A DNA stretch of 64,000 bases, from assembly GCA_002900995.3 (NCBI GenBank), contig CM035309.1, forward strand, positions 1,246,389-1,310,388, in the 5' to 3' direction. Positions 21,596 to 31,945 of this stretch are shown here, piece after piece. Position numbers and translations under genes: made by a program. The notes beneath the pieces were generated by a model. That model was not told where the DNA came from, searched no databases, and worked only from the letters and a program-made list of their open reading frames with translations. Every line of letters begins with the position of its first letter. Positions within the stretch are counted from its first letter, which is position 1. The DNA comes from Ganoderma boninense (lineage: Eukaryota; Basidiomycota; Agaricomycetes; Polyporales; Polyporaceae).

Positions 21596-22593
21596 TCACT
21601 GATGTTTCACAGTGTTGGTCTGTGTCGTTGGTGGCACGTCCTCGACGAATCGCCCTCTGTCAGACGATGAGGAGACTGCAGGCACCGGCGTCGCCTCCGA
21701 CGTCTCGTGCTCCTCACCACCATTCTCCGTCTTGTTCTTGCGCTTGTCCTTCTTAGTTCCCTTGCTCCCCCGCCTGAACCAACCGCCTGCAGTGTTCAGC
21801 GCGGACGCCGTACGCGACGGCTTCAATGGCTCCTCGCCTGGGATGGGGATGACCTCATTCGGCTTGCGGCCAGCCCCGGGCTTGACGTCCTTCGCATTCT
21901 GCTTGCGCTCTGCCTCGGGTTTGAGAAACTCCTCGCCGCGGACACGGAGATACTCCTCGAGGAGCCCAGCGTTGCGCGAGTTCGCCTTGTACATCGCGAG
22001 GATGATATCGCCGACGATGGGGACCAAGCCCACCCCGGCCGAGACGGCGTTGTTGACGAGCATCCTGCTGAGGAGCCATCCTGGTATCCTGTTTATCTCC
22101 ATGAGTACAAGAAGCGGTCTTGTAGGAGGTGGCGCGCGACGCACTCGGCCTGCTTGGCTTTGCGCACGACGAGCAGATAGTTAAGGGCGACATCGGCAGC
22201 GTCTCCGGCGCCTGGTATAATTCCTATAGTACCCAATACGTCAGAAAGAACCCTCGTGCCACGGGAGAAAGGCGTACGCACCGATGACGAACGTCCACCC
22301 GAAGCGCATCCCACAGATGTGAATCCTTTGTCGAGGTAGTGCGCGCGCCGCTGCACGGACTTCAAGACCTTCATGTCGCGCTTGGAGAGTCCAGGCGGCA
22401 TATCGCGCTGCAGAAAAGAAGGCATCAGCACGGGGCCTGCGCGCCACAGTCCATGGTTATGTCCACACACCTTGCGCCTGCGCTGCCGGCCGCGGTCGTC
22501 GATGTACATCTCGTACAGAGGATCCTTGGGCTCATACTGCTGGAGATTGCGCGCGAAGATGTTCCGGCCTGCCTTTTTCGCGAACGCTTCCAT
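21596..22593 (-). CDS. DUF4112 domain protein
   Basis: Exons join in frame to give MEAFAKKAGRNIFARNLQQY, then RRAHYLDKGFHICGMRFGWT, then FVIGIIPGAGDAADVALNYL and SAGVGLVPIVGDIILAMYKA. These are the two G-(I/V)-(I/V)-P-G-(A/V)-GD half-motifs of DUF4112, each within a hydrophobic segment, so it is likely a small integral membrane protein. The C-terminal ~80 residues are charged and disordered (KKDKRKNKTENGG). The splice after KQAE joins to IPGWLLSRM through GA|G. The start at 22593 directly precedes the conserved part. The frame is open upstream to 22854, but that extension lacks conservation signs. The function of the family is unknown. Confidence 0.85.
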
Positions 22594-23125
22594 GGTCTCT
22601 GTGGCGAGGGGAAGTGGAATGGGTATGGTCGAAGAGAGATGGATGAACTCGCGGGCGTTCCCTGCGCTTTGAAGTACTCGAGTGGGAGTAAGTAGCGCGG
22701 GCGCAGTGGAACGCCGAGGCGTTGACGTCATGACAGAACTCTCCGCGCCTGCGCCTGGCACAGCCAGCGCTCGCGTCTTGTCTGTTCCGTGGCGCAGCGA
22801 TAACCCCCAACCAGCTATTGCGGATTTAAAAATGTCCACGCGCGCAAAACACAAATGTTAATCGTCCCCAAAACGCCGTAATACAACATCGGGTCCCTTA
22901 ACCCCCGAGAAGTAGTCTGTCAACATTATCGTAAACAAACAAACAAATAAATACCCTGTGCGGCGGTGACATACAACCACCGACAGCTACAGTGCGCTGT
23001 CCATCCTGGCATCTCGACTCCTCCATAGAGTTCGAACGTTTGTGTCCAAGTTCCGCCTCCTGTCCAACACAGCTCCGTCCTATTCCTTGATAATATGTTC
23101 ACGATATTCACGTTCACTGTCCCGT
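22594..23125. other. 530-base gap; short AAAC repeat
   Basis: Contains the promoter of the DUF4112 gene and the 3' end of the AT-hook gene's neighbour region. A small AAAC/AAAT simple repeat lies near 22933-22952. No gene is seen. Confidence 0.4.
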
Positions 23126-25402
23126 TCACGGCCACGCGTCTGCGCACGTCCTGTCCGGCCTTTTGCTGTTCCGCCCCTTGCACTCGAGCTTTCCGCAGTC
23201 CTGACACGGGTTATTGCAGAATGCCCGCCCGCCCTTGCCCTTGCACTCATTCGACCCGCACTTGCAGCAGTGCCGAATCCGCTTGTGCATCGGCTCCGTC
23301 ATCCCCGGCTCTGGCGCGCCCTCCACGATCGAGAATGTCCGTTTCAGCGACGCCGGCGGCGGCGGCGGCTGCTCTGGTGGCTGGTTCCAATACGGATACG
23401 CCGGGTAGGCTTGGTACGGACCCTGAGGCGGCGGCGGCGGCGGCGCGTACGCATAGTAAGGGGGAGGTGCGGGTTGTGCCTGCTGGGGTGGCGGTGGGGG
23501 CGGCGGGGCCGCGCTCGCGCTCTGCTGATGCCCGTTCGTTGCGGCGTGCTCCTGCGAATTGCTCGGGCCCGCCTGGGGAGGCTCCTGCTGCAAGGACGGC
23601 GGCTGTTGTGGCGCCCCATTCGCGTCCGGCACCCCACTATTGGCGTTCCATGCCTCCTGGTACTCCTCCGTTGACTTCTACATCGACGGCAAACGGGGTC
23701 GGTGGGAGAGAATACACGATGGGGAAACCACTCACATGAACATCCTTATCTGCAAGGCCGTCCTCGACCTGTTGCGCATCGTTCGTCTCCTCCTCCTCCT
23801 CGTCTTCGCCCCCCTGCTCACCGCCCTCCTCCTCTTCCTCGTGTTTGTACGCGGTATAGTCATAGTCTGACGTACCGTGCTGAATGGCGCGTATGATCTC
23901 CAGGATAGCCTCCTTGCGCAGGCCGGCTCGCAAGCTCGCGCGCACCATGTTCCACAGCGCGGTCGACACACCCATCCCATGCCAGCTCCAGATATCCGTG
24001 CCCGTGCCCAGGTCCGGCGAGCCCTGCACCTGCAGCAGCAAGGCGGGGAACTCGTCCTTGAGCTTCGCCGGCAGCGCGCGCAGGATCGACGCGTCCGTGC
24101 TCGCGAACTTGCGTCCCTGTGGCCCGACTGCGCCCAGGCACATCTGGCTCATACACACGTACTCGCACCCTATCACGAAGAACGGCTTGTCGAGGTCGTA
24201 TATCTTGATTGGCCCTGAGCTGATGCGGCCTCGGTTGATAAGGGGCGAAGAACAGAACGGGCACGAGATGCCGTTGAACACGAGAGGTTGCGGGTCCCAA
24301 TACAGGAACCGATGTTCAGACGGTGTTCGGGCAGTGGACGCCGACGCGGTCAGGGAGAAGTACACGGGTGACGAGGGGAGCCAGAATGTCTTGAGAATCG
24401 AGTAGAGCGAGGGTATTGTTGGCGCCGCGTTTTTGCTGTTTGGCGCGAGCGAGACGAGGTGCCCCTTGAACGCCTCCTCGACAGGTGGGCCTCCGCCGGA
24501 AATGGGATTAGGGGCCTCGAGCGCGGCGACGAGGGCGTGGAGGAATCTGTCAGGGCGACCGCGCGACATATCGCCCCAGTCATCTGCATCGAGACTGGGA
24601 TCAATGGGGAAAACGGGAGGGCGTCCAGTGCGAATACCCATCGGTGGGGCAGAGGCCGAACTCCAAGCAGGATCGGCCACGAAGGGTGTCTAAGGCGAAG
24701 GAAAAGTTCAGCATCAGTACGAAGTACTGCGTGGGAGATATCGTTTGAAGCATGATAACAGGCGAGCAGATGTAAGACAAAGCGCGAAACGAGGTGTGCA
24801 ATATGAACGGCGACGGGAGCGGGTGCAGTAGCAATTGCAGATCGCGGGCATGGTCTTTGTTCTACTATCGCCTATCGCGCGGCTTTGCCTTACCCGCGAT
24901 AGGTCGGACACTAGGGGGAGGGGTGTAAGGGAAATGACAATGAAACTGCACTCACCCCGTAGGAATACCCGCCAGAGCCTGGCTGAGAGCCACTCGCGAA
25001 TGTCCCTGGGGGACGTTTGCGAGGACGGCTAGGCCGCCTGGGGCCCACAGAGCCGGCAGGGAGACCGTCTTTCCTCGGACGTCCGACAGGCCGCTTGATT
25101 TTGGGAGGCGCGTTTGGATCTATTGGCTTCTTGCCACTGCCTTTGGGCCGGCCAGGTTTGCGCTTTACTGGCTGGTCGGGACTCGCGCCGTCGACAGGAG
25201 GCTGCTGAGGGGGCGGAGGGGCCATTGCCATCTGCATGCCAGCGTGGTTCTGGAGGTCGGCGGGATTGGGCATGTGCTGTGGATGCTGGGGATGTTGTTG
25301 ATGCTGGACGTGTGCATGCTGTTGTTCCGGAGAGCCTTGTGAGCTCAGCGGCTGGGTCGCGAGCGTGCTGGAGAGACTGTGCATCGCGTTCGCGTCGTCC
25401 AT
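23126..25402 (-). CDS. AT-hook / zinc-binding-like / Cys-rich nuclear-type protein
   Basis: Three exons join at phase 0. Exon 1 (25402 to ~24960) has a Gln/His-rich start and two AT-hooks, KRKPGRPKGSGKKP and KRPVGRPRKDG, which bind the DNA minor groove. Exon 2 begins TPFVADPAWSS and contains a core with FLYWDPQPLVFNGISCPFC, a second CX2C-like pair and VIGCEYVCMSQMC. This resembles the zinc-binding DUF6729-type domain of basidiomycetes (resemblance from memory, not tested). It ends in an acidic run (HEEEEEGGEQGGEDEEEEE). Exon 3, after a GTGAGT intron, carries a Pro/Tyr-rich linker and a compact Cys cluster, CCKCGSNECKGKGGRAFCNN then CQDCGKLECKGRNSKRPD. The protein is probably a nuclear DNA-associated regulator. 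I do not know a characterised relative. Confidence 0.72.
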
Positions 25403-27005
25403 GGTCCACGCTGGCTCGTCTGCACCTGGCGGTCAGCTTCGGTCGCCATCGTTGTGGGCGTGCGGGGGGGAAGGAAGGCGTCGCGGGCGAAAGAGGGAGA
25501 TAATTGTGAATTTAGCTCACCAGAACCGAGGATATCTGGGTGGAGGGGATGAATTTGTGGAGGTAAAATATCGAGAGGGAAGAAGAGTTGATGGGAGGAG
25601 CCGGATAGCCCTCTTTCGAATAGCCTCACTTATTTGTGAGGTAATCCCCTTAGTCTGCGGATTGATCCGAGTCGATTTCCAGGCCCTTATCTCCACCCAG
25701 ATTATCGCAATTCTGTCCCTATTACCCTTCTCTTCCTTAGGAGACAGATTTACGACTGGCAGCCAACAGAATGCACACCAATGTCCAGATAACCTATGGA
25801 GACCAGTGATCTTCACGGGCCGGAATGCAGTGGATGGACCGCTTGAGTTATAAACTCTATGTACCTTGAACAGCGTAAGTAACTAGAGAGAAATCTCCCC
25901 ATTTATCGGACAGAGTAATGTCAGTGACTGTTTAATGCCTACCGATTGGGATGATCTCCGAAGACAGTTAATCATATTAGTTCCATACAAAGCCTTTACC
26001 TACCGGACACATGGTGGCCAAGGATTGACAAGAGCAAGGGAAAGCATTCTGCAAACGAACGCAGAGCCGGGTAGACGCCCAAGATATGGGCGTCTAAGTG
26101 AGTACGACGATGGCGCTGGTGCCACGTCGTAGACTCGTGGCATCATTTAATTATAACCCTAAGTAATCAACTCGGTGCTTTATTATATCCTTCCGAACTC
26201 CGTTCTCTTGCTTTCCATCCTTTGCAGCGATTTGACGATGCAAGGGCTCGATTCAAGAGGGTTTAAACCGCTGGAGAACCACTCAGGCGACAGCATCTCA
26301 ATTCATTTCCCCTTATCTTGGTCTTCACTTATGCCACTTGGTTCAGACTCATCAATATCTTAGCGCCTACAAATGCGCTAGAACCCGCCCATGGGCGGCA
26401 CTGGAGCCGTACGTCGGCAAACAAGAGCTCTACTTGCCGCCGCCTGAAGGCTCGCGTATTTCCTTGTTCGTGGGCGATCCAGCAAGCGGTGGACGGGCCC
26501 TCCGACAAGTGACTGTGGTGTCCGAGGCGCAGGGCGCGATTCCGGTTGGTGTGGCCAGGAGGGTCCCGCCGCAAGTCTCGTCCCGGTCTCGATGCATGTG
26601 CGGCGCTGGGAACGACGGGATGTGCGCATGAAACCGCTGCATACATATGGTCTGTTCATCAATGCCCCAGCTTTTGGATTTTTTGGCACCTTGGTTCACT
26701 TGGAAACCACGCGCCATCGACGTCGCCTCTCCGCTGTCGTCACCGCAGGCCATTCAACACCGGATCGTATTCTTATCCTGGACGCAGGCTCCATGCCGCG
26801 CCGGCTATTCTGCGCTTGGTTCTGCGCCATCACACTGAACACTCGCTACTTATATGATGCCGTTCCCTTTTTCTTCATTCATCCCTCACCTCGCCATCGC
26901 TGCCCCTTCCTCCCGTCCCCCCCTCCGCCCCCTCCCTCCCCTCTCTTGCCCTACGCGGGCCCCGACACTCTTTAGTCAACCGACGCTCCTTCAGTCGTGG
27001 CCACA
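25403..27005. other. 1.6-kb gap upstream of the AA14 gene
   Basis: This is a shared divergent promoter region for the AT-hook gene and the AA14 gene. No coding region is supported. A perfect 10-bp inverted repeat lies at 26072-26096, and a C-rich pyrimidine tract (26880-26950) precedes the AA14 start. Confidence 0.45.
26072..26096. repeat. Perfect 10-bp inverted repeat with 5-base loop
   Basis: TAGACGCCCA (26072-26081) and TGGGCGTCTA (26087-26096) are exact reverse complements around AGATA. It could form a small hairpin or be a palindromic binding site about 0.9 kb before the AA14 start. Confidence 0.6.
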
Positions 27006-28725
27006 ATGCTCTCTATCGTGCCAGTCTATCTCGCGCTCGCCGGATTCGCGTCCGTCGCCTCGGCGCACATTGGTGAGCCTTTCCCGGACTTTGATCTCCA
27101 ATCCAACTGTGTTGAGACCGCATATAGCCTTCTGGCATGAGTCTATGTACGGGTTCAACGTGACCGACAAGACCTTTTCCTACGACAACCGGCCCCAGGT
27201 TCCTCTCTATGGCATGACTTTTGACCAGTGGTGGCTGGTGAGTTGGTTTCTGCGTGCATCACGCTGTCAATGCTCCAGTCGGCTAAACGTGGCATTAGCA
27301 CGGACACAAGGACTACCCTCCAAACGACGGCGACTTTTTCAACCTCCCTGCCGGGGGCAAGATCAACTCCGAGTTGTCCTGCGACAAGGGTGCCACTTCC
27401 TGGTACAACTCATCGCAGGGGTGAGTCCCCGCCGCATCCGCCCATACCCCGCTTCCCCTCGTCTCACATGTTCTTTGTCAGCGGCGATGTCAGCTACGGC
27501 AGCAACTCCCCCTGCCCCGGTGCTCCTCTCTCATCCTTCCACACCACTGGCGAGTCTGATGTCAAGGGCTGTGCACTCGCTATCGCGTACCAGTCCGACG
27601 TGAATGCCCTTCAGCCCGAAGACTTCACCATCTTCTCTATCAACCAGACCTGTGTCTGGTATCTCAACACAGAATTTTCGGTCCCCAAGCTGCCCGCCTG
27701 TCCCGAGGGCGGATGCCACTGCGCTTGGTTCTGGATCCACTCCGTACGCATGGGCGTGTATGCGTTTTCCAATACCTTATCTAACCTGCTTCGTTTCAGA
27801 TTGACAGTGGTTCCGAGCAGAGTATGTGGCACGCTCCGGTTTGATGAATTCCGTCTAGGCTTCTGACTTCCATGCCACAGTGTACATGAATGCTTTCAAG
27901 TGCAAGGTCACTGGGGATGTTGGCACCCAGAGTCTTGGCAAGCCTGCCCTCGCTCGGCGCTGTGGTGCCGACCCTGACAACGGCCGCCCCAACGCCACGC
28001 CTGGCAACTGTACGATCGGTGCCAAGTGGCCCATGTACTGGTACCAGAAGGAGCGCAACAACGTCAGTATCTCTCTGAAGCTCCTTCCTTGAGTGGACAC
28101 TCAATGTCCGTGTCCTTCCATATGCCAGATGTTCGAAGGCACCTACGAGGCGCCATACTACAACGACCTCTACGGCTGGCACGACGGTGCTCAGGATGAC
28201 GTCTTTGAGAACGGCGTTATCTCATCTCTCGCGGGCCACGTCGCTTCGGCGACCAGCGCTATTGCATCGCACGTCTCCAACATTTTGTCAGCAACGCCCA
28301 TCACTCACCAGTCGTCCAGCTCTCACACCTCGACCGTAACCCCGACCTCGGAACCCAAGCCGACGACGACCCATGCACCTTCGACTTCGGAGCAGGCCAA
28401 GCCCACGACCAGTGCGACTCACTCTTCAGAGCAAGCGCACACGAGTGCAACTCCCTTTACCCCCCATGCTGAACCTGCGACGAGTGCGACATCATCGACG
28501 CCTGAGGCTGCTCCAACGTCTGAGGCGGATTCCTCGACATCGACCGCGCCCTCTGTGGATTCCACCGGGAAGTGGTAAGTCCCTCGACTTTGTAGGTCTA
28601 TAATGACGCTCTGATCTCGGTCTTCTTGTGTTCGCGTCTCTAGCAAGCGCAGGAGCCAGCAGAAGAGGGCCGTCGAGAACACCAAGCGCCACCACGCCCG
28701 CCACCTGTCCGGTCTCCACCACTGA
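27006..28725 (+). CDS. AA14-type lytic polysaccharide monooxygenase, secreted
   Basis: Copper enzyme that oxidatively cleaves plant polysaccharide; characterised AA14 members act on xylan coating cellulose. The signal peptide [20 protein letters not shown] leaves His as the first mature residue ([16 protein letters not shown]), as a copper histidine brace requires. A candidate second His lies in [17 protein letters not shown]. Further family blocks are [63 protein letters not shown] and [17 protein letters not shown]. Exons join in frame across seven short introns; the exon ending SGSEQ joins to MYMNAFKCK. After the domain comes a Ser/Thr/Pro-rich linker of ~120 residues, then a basic Cys-containing tail ([10 protein letters not shown]) instead of a carbohydrate-binding module. 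The family call is from remembered motifs and is strong. Confidence 0.9.
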
Positions 28726-29989
28726 GCCCTCCTTAACCATCGTTCGCTCACGTGTAGCCATAAACGATACCCGCATTCGCTTTTTGCACCTTTGGAGGGG
28801 ACTGGCAGGCTTGACGCGCTGCTGGCCCATACGCTTTCCGCTGTCATCGTATTGCTTTCTCTCGTCTCCCGATCTCCTGGTCTTACTCTTGCTGCTGCTG
28901 CAACATACTCCTAGTGATTACCGCTACTACACCCACCATGCTGGATTGGAAAGCTCAGTGCGCGCTTCATGGGGCGGCGCGCTAGGGTCGCGTCGTCGGC
29001 GTGTTGCACTGCTAGCACGCTCTTGTCTCCCGCCTGCTCCTCTACTATTACAAAGCTATCGTAGCTCCAGCTAGCTTGTCGAATTTCGTTAGCAACAATG
29101 TGAAGAATCGTGTGCATTTTTCGTGCATCGCAGGCCGGGGCATTGTTCTACAGACGCGTTGGCATTCTTGACCCGAGTTCAGTAGGTTTATTTGAGACGC
29201 CCTCGCGTCGCTCCGGCAGACTTATTGAAGGCTGACATTCTTCAAAGGTCTGTCGTTTGTACATCCACACTCAAAGACTTACATGAGCGGAGGGCGGGGA
29301 TAGACGGAGCAGCGGTGGATGAGGACTCTATAGTGACCGGTGGAGCGAGACGTTGAGGCGTGAGGATGGCAGGTTGACCAACGACGAACTGATAAGGAAG
29401 TTATTCAGAAGCGCTGTGCGCGCGCGGAGGACGAAGCTGATGGCGGTCAGGGGTAAAAAATCCGTTGCAGGCAGGCAGCTGGTGGCGAGGACTACTCGAG
29501 CGAGGATCTCTGGAGGATGATTAAGCGCTCTATGCAAACAGATCGAAATGCGGCCAAATAAGACCACACGAATTCACCGGGTTTCTTTAATAATACGACT
29601 TATACGTCTGCTCGCTTACGAGGGTGACGGCGCTCCGGGGCGGCGGCTGGCGGCGGCGAAGCCACCGACGACCCACACCATGCTCCGCATCGTACGTGCT
29701 CTCCCTCCATGCGGGTTCCAGTGGATTGCAATGATCTGAAGCTGACCGTCCTTGAAATTCAGCAGATGTATCCTCTGTGACCGAGCTCAATGCCCCTCTA
29801 CCACTTCGGCCGCGCACGGAAGGCCGTCGGATAGGGGGGTGGGGCGGGACACCTTGAACTTTGCAGGAGTTAACGTTATTTACTTGTGCGAACGGCTTCA
29901 CAGAGGGGCGGCACCATTTCGGCCCACTCAATTCGGAACGTGTTTCCCTAGAGAATGTGGGTCGGGATGGTGTTCATTAATAGGATACA
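28726..29989. other. 1.3-kb gap, no gene seen
   Basis: No supported coding region on either strand. Its right end is the promoter of the 30116 gene. Confidence 0.4.
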
Positions 29990-29997
29990 TATAAAAG
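29990..29997 (+). promoter_or_regulatory. TATA box of the 30116 gene
   Basis: TATAAAAG lies 119 bases before the ATG at 30116 and leaves room for a leader of about 90 bases. Confidence 0.65.
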
Positions 29998-30115
29998 TCC
30001 CTACAGCAGCAGGAGCCACCCACCCTCTCATCGACTGCTGCCCTACCGTTTCAGGCGATACAAACACCAGAAGCTCTTGAGAAGCTCGACCTAATTCGAT
30101 CAACGCAATAACGCC

Positions 30116-31230
30116 ATGAAGGTTCTGATCATAGGGTGAGCCCAACGTTGCCGAGTTTCGAGCTCTGTTGAAGTGACGGCGTGGTTCGTCAACGGCGTGG
30201 TTCGTCAACAGCGCAACTGGATTCATTGGCCTTCCCGTCGCACAGGCGTTCGTCCGTGCTGGTCACATCGTGTACGGTCAGACGCGTTCCGAGGAGAAAG
30301 CAAAACAACTCGCGGCTCAAGAGAGTACGTGCCAGCTTTCTACTTTCACCCATCATCGTTCCGAATACCCCCCGATGTCACCCAGTCATCCCGATCGTAT
30401 GCGGGCCCACCGACGTGAACAAATACATGTCTCTCATCCCCACTCTCGACGCCATCGTCGACGCCATGCGCGAAACCGACCTCAAAGTGGCCGGCGAGGC
30501 GCTCCTCAACACCGTCGCGATCGCCGCCTCCACGCTCCGGCCACCCACCGCACAAAGCCTCGCGTACATCTACACCTCCGGCACCTGGGTGCACGGTGAA
30601 AACCGCGAGGACGTCGTCTCCGACACGACGCCCGTGACCAGCCCCGCGGAGCTCACCGCGTGGCGGCCCGCGCAGGAGCAGCGCGTCGTCGAGAACCGCC
30701 ATGTGAACGGCATTGTGATTCGCCCGTCGCTGCTGTACGGCCGTGGGGGCTCGCTGCTCTCGCCGCTCTTCCGGAGAGCTCACGACGGAAGGGTGACATG
30801 GCATGGGGAACCAGGAGGGCGGCTGGCGGTGGTGCACTGCGACGATCTGGCAGAGGTGTACGTGCTGGCGGCGGAGCGGGCGGCGCTAGCGGGGGGACGG
30901 ATATTCGACGCGTCGAACGACGTGAACGAGAGCACGGACGCGTTATTGCAGCGGCTCGTCGAGGTGTCCGGGGCAGAGGGGTCGTACGAGTACCTCAAGC
31001 CAACGAATTGTGAGTAGAGTCCGCTCTGGGATGCTGCGAGTGTACACTTTCGATAGAAGGCTGACAGGGTGTCATGATGAACAGTGCTTGAGGCGACTCT
31101 GAACACGACGACGATCTTGCGGCCGTATCTCGCGCGCGCGCTCCTGGGGTGGCGTCCTCGCAAGGCTGGCTTGGTTGACCACTTGGGTATTTACTACAAC
31201 GCCTGGAAGGCGAGCGAGGGTCTCCTGTGA
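30116..31230 (+). CDS. NAD(P)-binding Rossmann-fold epimerase/dehydratase-like protein (atypical SDR)
   Basis: Four exons. Exon 1 encodes only MKVLIIG; it joins across an intron to ATGFIGLPVAQAFVRAGH, giving the glycine-rich nucleotide motif GATGFIG at the very N-terminus. Then TRSEEKAKQLAAQE is followed by IPIVCGPTDVNKYMSLI. The strand YIYTSGTWVHGENREDVVSD, IRPSLLYGRGGS and LAVVHCDDLAEVYVLAAERA match the layout of extended/atypical SDRs of the nucleoside-diphosphate-sugar epimerase type. The last exon reads LLEATLNTTTILRPYLARALLGWRPRKAG and stops at 31228-31230. I see no YxxxK catalytic pair, so the catalytic class is uncertain. Intron 1 ends in a 16-base tandem duplication at its acceptor. 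Confidence 0.85.
30178..30209 (+). repeat. 16-bp perfect tandem duplication at an intron acceptor
   Basis: GGCGTGGTTCGTCAAC occurs twice in a row (30178-30193 and 30194-30209). The second copy is followed directly by AG, the acceptor used by the exon starting at 30212. It looks like a recent replication slip in intron 1. Confidence 0.9.
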
Positions 31231-31945
31231 AATAAGGCCGGGTTACATTACACATGGACCCCCGGGGAAGAGAGTCTGACGGAGTGTTTAGGCCCAATCG
31301 AATGGTCAAGCCAACACGCATCCAACCGTTTCGTGCTGACTTTAATGGCTGGGGAATACATTGACTGGGTATATACTCGCATAGCTGTGGTTCATCAGGC
31401 CGGCAAGCTGGAGGGTTGTGGCCCGTGGGCCGGAGAGACCGTTATATGACCGTCCTCCCTCCACGCAACAAGGTCATCTATCGTCTGCCCTGGGAGACAA
31501 GGAGAGACCCTTCAAGTTCAAGCTCAGAAGCGCGCACAGTGGCGGTCCCTCTCGGACCGCGTGCTATTGAGCGCTTCAATGGATAGCGCTAGGGAGTCGC
31601 TACATAGGGCATATGGTTGAACTCATTAAATCCTTCCCTCGTCGCTCCTCCACTGGCCCTGCTCAACGACAACTGGTCAGCCCCTGACATTCGAGCCCCA
31701 AACGTTCTATCCATATTGCACATTCAAAAAGTCCTCACAAATGCTTGTTTCAGCAAGCTGTCCAACGGATTTTCCTCATCGATCAGTCAAACAAGCAGAC
31801 TGCAACTGACAAGGAACCCCGAGTTAGCGGCCGTCAACAGCGGTCTTATCTATTTTATTCGTCAGTGCCATATTATTGAGCGTATAGATACATGTTTCGT
31901 ACTAACGTTGAATTGTTGTATGCTAGACGTTCTCTGTGACATACA
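31231..31945. other. 715-base gap
   Basis: Holds the 3' end of the epimerase-like gene and the promoter of the F-box-like gene. No gene is seen. Confidence 0.4.

Noticed and set aside
27006..28725. AA9 family assignment for the copper monooxygenase
   Set aside because: The [16 protein letters not shown] start and [15 protein letters not shown] block fit AA14 rather than AA9.
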